A stretch of 64,000 bases of DNA, from NCBI GenBank assembly GCA_016197225.1, contig JACPWC010000024.1, forward strand, positions 1-64,000, read 5' to 3'. The position numbers and the translations under genes were made by a program. Under the pieces are notes generated by a model, which saw only the letters and a program-made list of their open reading frames with translations, had not been told where the DNA came from and did no database searches. Positions 26,855-35,632 of this stretch are shown piece by piece (position 1 is the first letter of the stretch; every line of letters starts with the position of its first letter). The stretch is from Chloroflexota bacterium (GTDB lineage: Bacteria; Chloroflexota; Anaerolineae; Anaerolineales; VGOW01).

Positions 26855-26861
26855 CCCTCTC

Positions 26862-29800
26862 ATGTCTTCCGAAGACCCCACCCAGCCGTCACAATCGCAA
26901 AAGCCCGAGCCGCCCGACGAATTCGCGACGGTAAAGCTTCCTCCCGCCGCCGACCAACCGACTACTCGACTACCCGACCAGCCGTCCACCAAAACCGAGC
27001 CGCCCAAACTCCCGCCCGTCTCGCCCAAAGTCAACCTCGATCCCAGCGGCATGCCCCTGCCCAGCCGCGTGCCAGAGCGCGACTCGCACGCCACTCGCGT
27101 TCAACGCCGGATTGTAGCCGGTGAGCTAGCTACGAACACCCAACCACCTATCCACCCAACCACCAAAACCTCCCCTCACCGCCGCCAAGCCAGAAAAGTT
27201 TTTCGCGCGATTACCGTGATCGCCCTCGGCCTGGCCGCCCTCGGCGTCATCGCCGTGGCCGCCGTTGCCTCTTATGGCGTTTACGAATACAGCCGCATCG
27301 CCCGCACTCTGCCCGACCCCGGCGATCTGGCCGACCGCGCCTCGTCGTTCGAGTCCACGTATATTTATGATGCTGGCGGCAACCTGCTTTACGAGATCAA
27401 CGACCCCAACAAAGGCCGCCGCACCCACGTCCCGCTCGATCAAATCTCGCCCTACCTCATCGCCGCCACTATCGCCACCGAAGACCGTGATTACTACAAC
27501 CACCCCGGCTTCGACGTCGTCGCCATTCTCAAGGCGGTGTATCGCGCTTATCGCTCCGGCGGTGAGTTAGCAGGCGCGTCTACGATCACCCAACAAATCA
27601 CCCGCGCCCTGTACTTCCGGCTGGCCGATTGCGACAAGCCCGACGCCGAAGTGGCCTGTTACGAGAAATCCTTCGAGCGCAAACTGCGCGAGATCGTCCT
27701 CGCTTCTGAAATCAACCGCCGCTACACAAAAGAGCAAGTGCTGGAGCTTTACCTCAACGAAATCTATTACGGCAATCTGGCTTACGGCATCGAAGCCGCC
27801 GCCAAGACTTACTTCAACAAAGACGCCAAAGACCTGACACTCGGCGAAGCGGCATTTCTGGCCGGCCTGCCACAGTCGCCCGCCATCTACGACGTTTACA
27901 CCGATCCCGAAACGGTGTTCGCCCGGCAGAAGCAAGTGCTGATTTTGATGGTCCAGGCCAGCGGCGACTGCGCCGCCACCGGCGGCATCATCGTGAGAAC
28001 CGCGCCCGATCAGGAGCAGTCCATTTGCGTCACTAATGAAGACGCCGTGAGCGCCATTCTCGACATCACCCAAAACCGCGCGTTCACCGCACCCACCATT
28101 GACGCTAAATATCCGCACTGGGTCAACTACATTCGCTACTTGCTCGAAGGCCAGGACGGCGAGAATGCCCAGGCGCTTTATCGTTCGGGCTATCGCGTCT
28201 ACACCACTCTCAACCCGGCCTTGCAGGATTTGGCCGAGGCTGAAGTGAAAGCGCAGGTGGATTCGCTGGCGGCATCCAATGTGACCGACGGGGCGCTGGT
28301 CGCCATTGATCCGGCCAGCGGCCATATTCTGGCGATGGTCGGGTCGAACGATTATGCCGATCCGGTTGACGGGCAGATCAACATGGCAATCCGCCCGCGT
28401 CAACCCGGCTCTTCTATAAAAACGTTGACCTACGCCGCCGCCTTTCAAAAAGGGTGGACGCCCGCCACCCTGCTCTGGGACGTGCCGACGAAATTTCCCG
28501 ACGGCGCGAACCCGCCTTACGAACCCAAAAACTACGACGATCGTTTTCACGGCCCGGTGCGCGTGCGCGACGCGCTGGCGAACTCGTACAACATTCCGGC
28601 AGTCAAGGCGCTCGAATTCGTCGGCGTGTACGACGACCCGGCCACGCCTGAACGCGAAGGTCTCATCGCCTTTGCCGAGTCGCTGGGCATCACAACGTTG
28701 ACTCGGAATGACTACGGCCTGGCCCTGACTCTCGGCGGCGGCGAAGTGACTCCGCTTGAGATGACGGGCGCGTACGCCACACTTGCCAACAACGGTCAGC
28801 GAGTCTTTCCGATTGCCATCACTCGCATCACCTATCCTTCAGGCGCAACCGTGTGTGAGCAACCCACCCGGCCCGACGAAGTGAAAACGGGAGAGGACGG
28901 AACACCGCTCCCCACCTGCCAGGCGGTTCCCCCGAATTGGGGCGCACAGATCGTCCGCCCCGATCACGCCTTCCTCATCTCCGACATCCTGGCCGACAAT
29001 CACGCCCGTTCACTCGCCTTCGGCCCCAATTCAACTCTGCATCTTTCTTTCTCTGCCGCCGTCAAAACCGGCACGACGAACGACTACCGCGACAACTGGA
29101 CGGTGGGCTACACGCCGAACCTGGCAGTGGGCGTGTGGGTGGGCAACGCCGACTTCACGCCGATGGCGCAAGGCGTGAGCGGCGTGACTGGCGCCGGCCC
29201 CATCTGGCACAACGTCATGGAGGGCGCGTGGGCGGCGCTCGGCACACAGCCGGCGCTCTTCACCCAACCGCAGAGCGCGACCATTGCCAACATTTGCGCG
29301 GCGACGGGTGCAGCTGAAAATGATTACTGCAAAGTGATCGTTGACCCGAAGCGGCCCAACGACCCGCCGGTGCGCTCCGAATTTTTTGCCGCCGGTCAGC
29401 CGCCTCTGCCAGCCGACCGCGATCTCGTCGTCAAACTTTTCCTCGACAAGTTCTCCGGCCTGCGCGCCAGCGAGGCCTGCAACGCCAAAAACCCTGAGAC
29501 GGCTGAAGAGAAAACTGTCGTCAACATTAGCGATCCGTTTGCGTTGGAGTGGCTGGAGAAAAACGAGCAGGGGCAAAAGTGGGCGGCCATTTTCGGAATC
29601 ACCTTCCCCATCACACCCGCGCCGACTGCCTTCTGCGACGACAAAGCGGCGCGGGCAGTCGCCATCATCACCTCGCCTTCCGAGAATCAAACGCTGGATG
29701 GTGTAATTGATGTGTTCGGTATTGCCAACGTCGCCAACGGCGAATTTGATCACTACACGGTGGACTACGGCCTCGGCCACGACCCCGGCGGCTGGGGATT

Positions 29801-30215
29801 TGTGAGCGGCGACGTGCCTAACCCGGTGGCTGAAAACGGCCTGTTGGCGAAGTGGGACCTGGCGTCACTGCCTGACGGCCCGGCCACGATTCGCGTCGTC
29901 CTCTACGACAAGGCCGGGCACACCTCCGAGTTCCGCGTCCGCGTTTTTGTTGCCCACCCGACGGCGACGCCTCTGCCGCCCAGCGACACGCCGCAACCCA
30001 CCAACACGCCCGCGCCCTCGTCAACCAGCGCGCCTACGAATACACCGCTCCCGACCGCTAGCGCGACGAGCGCGCCCGCGACCGATACGCCGACGGCAAC
30101 ACCCGAAACGCCAACCGCTAGCGCGACAGCGACCACTGAACTGCCAACCGACACTCCGACACCCGAACCGCCAACGGCGACGCCTGAAACACCGACGGTC
30201 GCGCCAACGCCATAG
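26862..30215 (+). CDS. class A penicillin-binding protein (PBP1A-like)
   Basis: A 1117-residue bifunctional peptidoglycan synthase. A ~110-residue Pro-rich cytoplasmic tail precedes one transmembrane helix (~120-145). The GT51 glycosyltransferase domain follows with ATEDRDYYNHPGFD and ASTITQQITRALYFR. The transpeptidase domain has SxxK in PGSSIKTLTY, SxN in NSYNIPA and KTG in KTGTTNDYRDNW. Beyond ~1000 there is a beta-sandwich domain and a long Thr/Pro-rich end that may span the wall. The ATG at 26862 follows a TATAAT directly; the frame upstream has no better start. Confidence 0.93.
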   Translation: MSSEDPTQPSQSQKPEPPDEFATVKLPPAADQPTTRLPDQPSTKTEPPKLPPVSPKVNLDPSGMPLPSRVPERDSHATRVQRRIVAGELATNTQPPIHPTTKTSPHRRQARKVFRAITVIALGLAALGVIAVAAVASYGVYEYSRIARTLPDPGDLADRASSFESTYIYDAGGNLLYEINDPNKGRRTHVPLDQISPYLIAATIATEDRDYYNHPGFDVVAILKAVYRAYRSGGELAGASTITQQITRALYFRLADCDKPDAEVACYEKSFERKLREIVLASEINRRYTKEQVLELYLNEIYYGNLAYGIEAAAKTYFNKDAKDLTLGEAAFLAGLPQSPAIYDVYTDPETVFARQKQVLILMVQASGDCAATGGIIVRTAPDQEQSICVTNEDAVSAILDITQNRAFTAPTIDAKYPHWVNYIRYLLEGQDGENAQALYRSGYRVYTTLNPALQDLAEAEVKAQVDSLAASNVTDGALVAIDPASGHILAMVGSNDYADPVDGQINMAIRPRQPGSSIKTLTYAAAFQKGWTPATLLWDVPTKFPDGANPPYEPKNYDDRFHGPVRVRDALANSYNIPAVKALEFVGVYDDPATPEREGLIAFAESLGITTLTRNDYGLALTLGGGEVTPLEMTGAYATLANNGQRVFPIAITRITYPSGATVCEQPTRPDEVKTGEDGTPLPTCQAVPPNWGAQIVRPDHAFLISDILADNHARSLAFGPNSTLHLSFSAAVKTGTTNDYRDNWTVGYTPNLAVGVWVGNADFTPMAQGVSGVTGAGPIWHNVMEGAWAALGTQPALFTQPQSATIANICAATGAAENDYCKVIVDPKRPNDPPVRSEFFAAGQPPLPADRDLVVKLFLDKFSGLRASEACNAKNPETAEEKTVVNISDPFALEWLEKNEQGQKWAAIFGITFPITPAPTAFCDDKAARAVAIITSPSENQTLDGVIDVFGIANVANGEFDHYTVDYGLGHDPGGWGFVSGDVPNPVAENGLLAKWDLASLPDGPATIRVVLYDKAGHTSEFRVRVFVAHPTATPLPPSDTPQPTNTPAPSSTSAPTNTPLPTASATSAPATDTPTATPETPTASATATTELPTDTPTPEPPTATPETPTVAPTP

Positions 30216-30216
30216 T

Positions 30217-30413
30217 AAGCAGAAAGCAGAAGGCAGTAAGCAGTAGGCAGTAGGCAGATCACAGTTTCATCCACCACTTTTCTCAAAAAAGAGATGTCAT
30301 CATGTTAAATGAAGTCGGCAGAATGTTGGGCGCGATGATAGCTCACCCCGAAAAATTCGCTCCAGCCCATAAAGGCTAACTGCCCACTGCCTTCTGCCCA
30401 CTACCCACTGCCT
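30217..30413. repeat. 7-nt-periodic repeats in inverted arms (GGCAGTA words)
   Basis: Six contiguous heptamers (AAGCAGA, AAGCAGA, AGGCAGT, AAGCAGT, AGGCAGT, AGGCAGA; 30217-30258) and five complementary ones (ACTGCCC, ACTGCCT, TCTGCCC, ACTACCC, ACTGCCT; 30379-30413) bracket a 120-base spacer. This fills the whole gap between the PBP and cation efflux genes; I see no gene or promoter consensus in the spacer. Confidence 0.85.
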
Positions 30414-30419
30414 CCCGCA

Positions 30420-31808
30420 ATGTCCCGCTCCCAACTCATCCGCCGCGTTCTGTTCATCATCCTCCTGCTTAACATACTGGTCACAGTCGTCAAGCTCATC
30501 GTCGGCTTCGCCACCGGCGCGCTCTCGGTCCTCGCCGACGGCTTCCACTCGATCATCGACTCGTCGTCCAACATCATCGGCCTGGCCGGGCTGTGGATCG
30601 CCTCTCGCCCGCCCGACGACAACCACCCTTACGGCCACCGCAAATACGAAAGCATCGCCACCTTCGCCATCGGCGGCATGCTCCTGCTCGTCTCCTGGGA
30701 GATCGTCCAGGGCATCGTCGAGCGGCTGACCACGCGCACCACGCCCAACATCTCCCCGCTCGACATCGCCATCATGGCCGCAACGTTCTTCGTCAATCTG
30801 GCCGTCGTCACTTATGAGACCCGGCAGGGCAAGGCTCTCAAATCCGACATCCTGCTGGCCGACGCCGCCCACACCCGGACCGATCTCTTCGTCACCGTCT
30901 CAGTCGTCGTCTCGCTCATCGCCGCCCGCTTCGGCATGGCCTGGGTGGATATTGTGGTGGCCGCCGGTGTAGTGGTGCTGATCGTCCGGGTGGCCTTCAG
31001 CATCGTCCGCCAAACGTCTGCCGTGCTCACCGACGCGCTGGTGATTGACCCGCAATTGATCGAGAAGACCGCCGCTGTTGTGCCCGGCGTGCAACACGTC
31101 CATCGCGCCCGTTCGCGGGGCAGCAGTGACGCCGCTTACGTGGACGTGCACGTGAGAGTTGACCCAGCCATGTCTACCGTGCAGGCACATGCCATTGCCA
31201 GCGAAGTGGAGCGGCGCTTGAAGGGCGACCTGCCCAACATCGTGGATGCTATCGTCCACATCGAGCCATACAAGCCGCCCGTGCTGTCCGAGTGGCAAGC
31301 CATTACCACCCGCGCCCGCGCCGAAGCCGACGCGCTCGGCATCGGCATTCACGATTTGCATGTGCATGAAGAAACGTCGGGCGGCTATACGCTTGAAATG
31401 CACGTCGAAGTTCCTGAGCATCTCTCGCTGGGCGAGGCTCACGGCATCGCCAACAATCTCGAAACCCGCATCCGCGAGGCCATCCCGCGTGTGATCGGCG
31501 TTACCACGCACCTCGAGCCGCTCCGCGCTACCGTCCCCGGCGAAGAAGGCCGGTACGAAATTCAGTTTGACGCCCTCGCCGACCAGATCGCCGCCGTCGC
31601 CAACGCCATCTCCGGCCCTGGCACGGCCCACGACATTCAACTCCATCACGTGGACGGCCATCTCACCACCTCCATTCACCTCACCCTGCCCGCCTCTCAA
31701 CCCCTCACCGAAGCCCACGCCCTGGCCGAAGAAGTGGAGCGGCGGGTCACGACCGAGCTACTGCAAATCAAGCGCGTCGTCGTCCACGTCGAACCACCCG
31801 AAGGATGA
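30420..31808 (+). CDS. cation diffusion facilitator with three tandem C-terminal domains
   Basis: A 462-residue CDF transporter that should expel Zn2+, Fe2+ or Mn2+ in exchange for protons. Six transmembrane helices occupy ~8-205. The metal-site motif HxxxD occurs twice, in ADGFHSIIDSSSN and DAAHTRTDLF. The usual single cytoplasmic ferredoxin-like domain is present in three successive copies (~208-290, ~300-372, ~385-462), each with a helix like EAHAIANxLE and a strand ending VHxEP. Typical family members are ~300 residues. The ATG at 30420 immediately follows the repeat. Confidence 0.88.
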   Translation: MSRSQLIRRVLFIILLLNILVTVVKLIVGFATGALSVLADGFHSIIDSSSNIIGLAGLWIASRPPDDNHPYGHRKYESIATFAIGGMLLLVSWEIVQGIVERLTTRTTPNISPLDIAIMAATFFVNLAVVTYETRQGKALKSDILLADAAHTRTDLFVTVSVVVSLIAARFGMAWVDIVVAAGVVVLIVRVAFSIVRQTSAVLTDALVIDPQLIEKTAAVVPGVQHVHRARSRGSSDAAYVDVHVRVDPAMSTVQAHAIASEVERRLKGDLPNIVDAIVHIEPYKPPVLSEWQAITTRARAEADALGIGIHDLHVHEETSGGYTLEMHVEVPEHLSLGEAHGIANNLETRIREAIPRVIGVTTHLEPLRATVPGEEGRYEIQFDALADQIAAVANAISGPGTAHDIQLHHVDGHLTTSIHLTLPASQPLTEAHALAEEVERRVTTELLQIKRVVVHVEPPEG

Positions 31809-31818
31809 AGCTCAACCT

Positions 31819-31960
31819 TTTGTCATTTGCCATTTGCCATTCGCCATTTGTCATTTGCCATTTGTCATTCGCCATTTGTCATTTGTGATTTGCCATTTGC
31901 CATTCGCCATTTGTCATTTGTCATTTGCCATTTGCCATTTGTCATTCGCCATTCGTCCTT
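31819..31960. repeat. long heptanucleotide array (CATTTGT/CATTTGC/CATTCGC)
   Basis: About twenty head-to-tail 7-base units with few variations, in the gap between the CDF and cupin genes. Open reading frames through it encode only monotonous peptides and run into the cupin gene; they are not believed. The array ends directly before the cupin promoter. Confidence 0.85.
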
Positions 31961-31966
31961 TATAAT
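31961..31966 (+). promoter_or_regulatory. -10 box of leaderless cupin promoter
   Basis: TATAAT ends seven bases before the GTG at 31974. The heptamer array occupies the -35 side. Confidence 0.5.
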
Positions 31967-31973
31967 TCGCCCC

Positions 31974-32636
31974 GTGCCTCTCACCATCCACACTCTCTCC
32001 ACCATCGCCGAGCGAATTGATCAGCCCTTCTCGCTGGTTTCATTGGGCCTGGTGGGCAGTATTGGCGTGCATTTATATATGGCTCAGGGCGAGATTGACT
32101 GGCACAAGCACATTGACGAAGACGAGTTGTTCTTCGTCCACAATGGGGCTATTGAATTGAATACCGAGTTGGGGAGCACGGTGCTGTACAGCGAAGAGGC
32201 CATGCTGGTGCCAAAAGGAGTCGGCCACCAGTCCAAGTCGGCCTTGCGCTCGGTCATCCTTCTCTTTCGCCAGCAAATCATGCCGGAGCGCAGAAACGGC
32301 CACCGCAACTACCTGGTGACTGGCGACGAAGCGCCGCTGGCGAAGGCTCGCCTGGGCAACATGGCGGCCCGGTTCACCCTGCCGTTTGAGCCTCAGAATG
32401 CGGCAATGCTGGAAGGCCACCGGCTCTCGGCGTTTATGGCCCGCGACTTTGGCCCGGCAGAAGTGGCCCGGCCCGGCGGGACGCTACTCTATACCATGCG
32501 CGGCTCGGCCAGCGTTGAACTGGAGTCGGGTGGGGCGCGTCTAGAGGCCGGCCAACTCACCATCATCCCTTCAGGGGTGGGTTATAAAATCCATTCGGCC
32601 AAACCGGCCATCCTCGTCAGATTCGAGCGCGATTAG
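31974..32636 (+). CDS. bicupin protein
   Basis: A 220-residue protein with two cupin barrels. The first (~25-105) has WHKHIDEDELFFVHNGAIEL with the metal-binding His-x-His and Glu. The second (~135-215) has PGGTLLYTMRGSASVELESGGARLEAGQLTIIPSGVGY and lacks the usual histidines, so probably only the first binds a metal. The start is GTG at 31974; longer frames pass through the heptamer array. Possible roles include a sugar isomerase, dioxygenase or small-molecule sensor; none can be singled out. Confidence 0.72.
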   Translation: MPLTIHTLSTIAERIDQPFSLVSLGLVGSIGVHLYMAQGEIDWHKHIDEDELFFVHNGAIELNTELGSTVLYSEEAMLVPKGVGHQSKSALRSVILLFRQQIMPERRNGHRNYLVTGDEAPLAKARLGNMAARFTLPFEPQNAAMLEGHRLSAFMARDFGPAEVARPGGTLLYTMRGSASVELESGGARLEAGQLTIIPSGVGYKIHSAKPAILVRFERD

Positions 32637-32639
32637 AGA

Positions 32640-32725
32640 AAGGATGAACGCTTCGCGTGAATTATGAAGGATGAAAACCAGGCTCTTCATCCTTCTTCCT
32701 TCCTCCTGCCTCTTTCATCCTTCTT
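32640..32725. repeat. GGATGAA heptamer repeat with a CGCTTCGCG insert
   Basis: AGGATGAA and GAAGGATGAAAA form the left side, and CTTCATCCTTCTTCC and later CTTTCATCCTTCTT the complementary right side. CGCTTCGCG (32649-32657, complement of CGCGAAGCG) is flanked by TGAA at 32645-32648 and 32658-32661. It lies between convergent genes. Confidence 0.75.
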
Positions 32726-33257
32726 ACGGGTCGGTTGCCCCCAACCCGTCGGCCAAGCCCAGCAGGATCAACTCTACTTCATCCAAGCTTTGCGCCAGCG
32801 GTGTGTCCGTCAATTCGATGCTGATCGGAACATCGAATTGAACCGGGACATTGGCGGCGATGGGAATCGTTTGCTTGATCGGCACTTCCACCGTCAGGCT
32901 GATGGGAATGCGGGTGGAGATGGGCACTTCGATGGTGCGCCGGCCAATGAGGGGAAACTGAATCGGCACACTGACCGTCGTGCTGATGGGGATAGTTTCA
33001 CTGATGGGAACCTGAACGGTGAAATCAATGGGCACGTTGGCCGCAATCGGCAGGTCTTCGTCAATATTCACGGCATAGTCGAAGCGGCTGGATTTTAGAT
33101 CGTCCACCATGCCCGCCGCCTCGGCAAAAGCCTGCCCGGCCTGCCGCCGCACCGACAGCAAGGTATTGATGACGATGAGGTTGAGAAGCAAAGATGTAAC
33201 GGCAATCACCCATAACAGAATTTGGCTCCACGGACGTTTGTTGGTGGGTTCAGACAC
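32724..33257 (-). CDS. single-TM protein with repeated VPI/TIPIST strands
   Basis: A 177-residue protein of unknown function. One transmembrane helix lies at ~11-31. The following ~130 residues are a striking run of alternating hydrophobic strands with repeated P-I and V-P-I elements (FTVQVPISETIPISTTVSV, then RTIEVPISTRIPISLTVEVP), suggesting a beta-solenoid or multi-strand barrel-like surface outside the membrane. It starts 18 bases after the methylase-like gene and is likely its operon partner. Confidence 0.7.
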   Translation of the reverse strand: MSEPTNKRPWSQILLWVIAVTSLLLNLIVINTLLSVRRQAGQAFAEAAGMVDDLKSSRFDYAVNIDEDLPIAANVPIDFTVQVPISETIPISTTVSVPIQFPLIGRRTIEVPISTRIPISLTVEVPIKQTIPIAANVPVQFDVPISIELTDTPLAQSLDEVELILLGLADGLGATDP

Positions 33258-33275
33258 GACAAGTCTCCTTGAGAA

Positions 33276-35525
33276 TTACAACAGCGGCAACTGCTCCGAG
33301 CCTTGATCCACAATCGGATCGAGGCCGAGGGCGGAAAGGAAGGCGGCGCGGTCGAGGTTGGGTTTCTCCAGCAGGCGGCGCACGTGCCGGAACTTGAGAA
33401 AGAGCCAGCCACCGGCATCCACCGCCTGGCGCAAGTGCGCGTCGCGCCCCAGCTTGTGCTGGATCAGCCCGGCCCGCCCGCCAGGGATCACCATCACCTG
33501 CCGGGCGCGGGTGGGCGGCGGCAGAATGTGGCGGGCCACTGCCGCCGTGTCGGAGATGATGAAACGAAATGAGGTCAATTCAGAGTCGGCATCGAGCCAA
33601 TTAATCTCAACCGCGCCGGTTTTCACTTCATAGCCCAAACGCTGGCCGAGCGATTTTAGCTCGGTGGACATGCGTTCGTAGTCGTCGGCGCGAGCCATCG
33701 GTTCATCTTCGGGGCGGAAGTGCCAGACGCCGTCTTTCTCCACGCCGTAGGATTCCAGGCAACGCCGAAAGAAGGCCGAGCCGGGCGTGAGCAGGCCGGG
33801 GAACTCGGTGCACAAATGACGCTCCAGCGTTGTGGTATCGGGGTGTTGCCCTTCCGGCATGTCGGCCAGGGCGTGGGCAACTTCGCGCTCCACCCGGTCG
33901 GCGAGCGGGTCAGCCGCTCCTTCCGAGTCGGCCAACCACCAGCGCCCGGCGCGAGGCGAGTCGGCTTCTGATTCTTCAACGCCCACGTGAATCAATTGTG
34001 GCGAGTTTACACAACCGGCCTCAATCGCTTCGGTGACCACGTCGAGCGGCTCGGTGGCGCTTTCTTCGACAGCGATGCGAAGCAAGTGCTCCTGAGAAAA
34101 CGCCACAAAGGCCGCGCCGGAAATGGTGGCCCAGCGCACCGGCTCACCGCGCTGGCGCATTACCTCAAGAGCCGCCGCCTCGGCGCGCAGGCGCAGGGTT
34201 GTGGTAAGTTTGCCTGGCGGCTCGACGGTGAGTTGATCAGGTTGAAACGTGAACTGCGCTTCGGCCGGCTCGGCGCGAATGGCGTGATGGATAAGTGAGA
34301 AGCTGGCGGCGTCGGCGGCGGTGAGGGCCGCGCCCACAAAGCCAGGGTCGGCCTCCGGCAGGAGCACGACAAAACGACCGCCGCGAGTGATCACTTTATG
34401 GCTGGCGCTGAAACCGGCGCGCAGGGCTTGTTCGTGCCACGACCAGTCGTAACGCTTGCGGCTGATGAATTTTTTCAACGGTTTGGCCGCCTCCTGCTCC
34501 CAAAGCCAGGCCGCCCAGATCGCCGTTAGAATCCAAAGCACGGCGTTCGGGCGCGGCAGGGCCGTGATCATGAACGGGGCGCACTTCGGCGGCACCAGGC
34601 CGGAGGCGTTGAGGTCGCGCATCGTGCCTTCAAACATGGCGACGGCGGGATTGGGCTTGTTCATCAGGTCGGGCACGGAGACGGTTGAAAGTCCGGTGGC
34701 GGCTTCCCCCTGGAAAGCGCCGTCTGAGGCGGATCGTTCCAGAGTCAGCCACAGATTCTTTTCACGAAAGCGAGTGTGCGGTTTGAGGGTGCGCGGTCGA
34801 ACGCCATCGAGCGAGGAGCCTTCGTCGTAAGCCATGAGCAACAGCAGGTCGAGGGCGCGGCGTTCGGGCGGGTGGAGGGTTAGCCCGCCAGACTTGTAAG
34901 TGAGAGTGAAGATGGCATGCAGGGCGCGGGCCGTGTAGGTCTCGAGGGCGTCAGCTACAATCTGGCGGTCGGGGTCGTCGGGCGAGGCGGCGCGATCCAG
35001 CGCCCAGAAGTAATGTGGGCCGCGCTTGCCGTCCGGCGCGTAGCGGGCGGCAAGTTCGGCGTCAGCCGGGTCGGTCGGGCGAGTCTTGTCTTCGCCGCAG
35101 GTCGGGCAATGATAAAATTTTTCGGCCAGCGCCTCTTTTTCCCAGGTGAAGAAATCCACTTCAACCGCATGGCCGCAATCGGGGCAAGTGGAGCGATAGA
35201 GATTCCGAAGATACTCTTCGAGACGGGTCTTGACGATGAGGGTGTCGGCCAGGCGGGTGAGGGCCAGCTTGAGGATTTTGACCGGAACCGGATCAATGGC
35301 GGCCATGAGGGCCAGCCGCAGAACCGGATTGTTGTTGACCAACAGAACTCGACGACCAGCGCGGGCCAGCTCCAGGGCGGCGCGCGGCGACTGGGCAAAG
35401 GGATCGATCACCAGGTCGCCTGGGGCGCTGTGTTGATCGCCATAAACAGCCATGATGCCATCGTCCAGCGGCGGCAGGTGGCGAGTGAGAGGAAACGGTG
35501 TGGCCGGGTAGCCGGGGATGAACAT
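33276..35525 (-). CDS. degenerate DNA-methylase-like protein with zinc ribbon
   Basis: A 749-residue protein whose N-terminal half resembles adenine-specific DNA methylases of the DUF1156 kind. GDLVIDPFAQSPRAALELARAGRRVLLVNNNP corresponds to the SAM-binding motif, but the usual Gly-Ser-Gly-Thr is replaced by AQSPRA. A zinc ribbon CPDCG...CPTCG follows (~112-145). Where the catalytic DPPY is expected the sequence reads MITALPRPN, followed by the typical AVLWILTAIWAAWLW helix. The C-terminal 250 residues are unlike known domains. Loss of both motifs suggests a non-catalytic protein. The start is fixed by a leaderless promoter. Confidence 0.6.
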   Translation of the reverse strand: MFIPGYPATPFPLTRHLPPLDDGIMAVYGDQHSAPGDLVIDPFAQSPRAALELARAGRRVLLVNNNPVLRLALMAAIDPVPVKILKLALTRLADTLIVKTRLEEYLRNLYRSTCPDCGHAVEVDFFTWEKEALAEKFYHCPTCGEDKTRPTDPADAELAARYAPDGKRGPHYFWALDRAASPDDPDRQIVADALETYTARALHAIFTLTYKSGGLTLHPPERRALDLLLLMAYDEGSSLDGVRPRTLKPHTRFREKNLWLTLERSASDGAFQGEAATGLSTVSVPDLMNKPNPAVAMFEGTMRDLNASGLVPPKCAPFMITALPRPNAVLWILTAIWAAWLWEQEAAKPLKKFISRKRYDWSWHEQALRAGFSASHKVITRGGRFVVLLPEADPGFVGAALTAADAASFSLIHHAIRAEPAEAQFTFQPDQLTVEPPGKLTTTLRLRAEAAALEVMRQRGEPVRWATISGAAFVAFSQEHLLRIAVEESATEPLDVVTEAIEAGCVNSPQLIHVGVEESEADSPRAGRWWLADSEGAADPLADRVEREVAHALADMPEGQHPDTTTLERHLCTEFPGLLTPGSAFFRRCLESYGVEKDGVWHFRPEDEPMARADDYERMSTELKSLGQRLGYEVKTGAVEINWLDADSELTSFRFIISDTAAVARHILPPPTRARQVMVIPGGRAGLIQHKLGRDAHLRQAVDAGGWLFLKFRHVRRLLEKPNLDRAAFLSALGLDPIVDQGSEQLPLL

Positions 35526-35531
35526 GGTAGG

Positions 35532-35560
35532 ATTATAGTTAAGGCTGAGAAGTAGGACAA
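35532..35560 (-). promoter_or_regulatory. leaderless promoter, TTGTCC-17-TATAAT
   Basis: On the minus strand the -35 box TTGTCC (35555-35560) and -10 box TATAAT (35532-35537) are separated by 17 bases, and the ATG at 35525 begins six bases after the -10 box. This is the best promoter match in the window. Confidence 0.7.
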
Positions 35561-35572
35561 GCCGACACTTTT

Positions 35573-35608
35573 AGACACGGCGTGTTTTTTTTGAAACAAG
35601 CCGTGTCT
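35573..35608. terminator. hairpin in the divergent gap
   Basis: AGACACGGCGTGTTT (35573-35587) pairs with 35594-35608 with one mismatch. It lies 25 bases before the HU-like gene, in its probable leader, so it could be an attenuator or a boundary element. Confidence 0.45.
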
Positions 35609-35632
35609 GCAGCCAAGCCAAAGGACTGACGG

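Noticed and set aside
27567-28550. 327-codon minus-strand frame opposite the PBP gene
   Set aside because: The plus strand has clear GT51 and transpeptidase motifs through this stretch; the antisense frame shows none.
31819-31960. CRISPR-like appearance of the CATTTGT array
   Set aside because: Units are seven bases, contiguous, and have no spacers; it is a simple tandem repeat.
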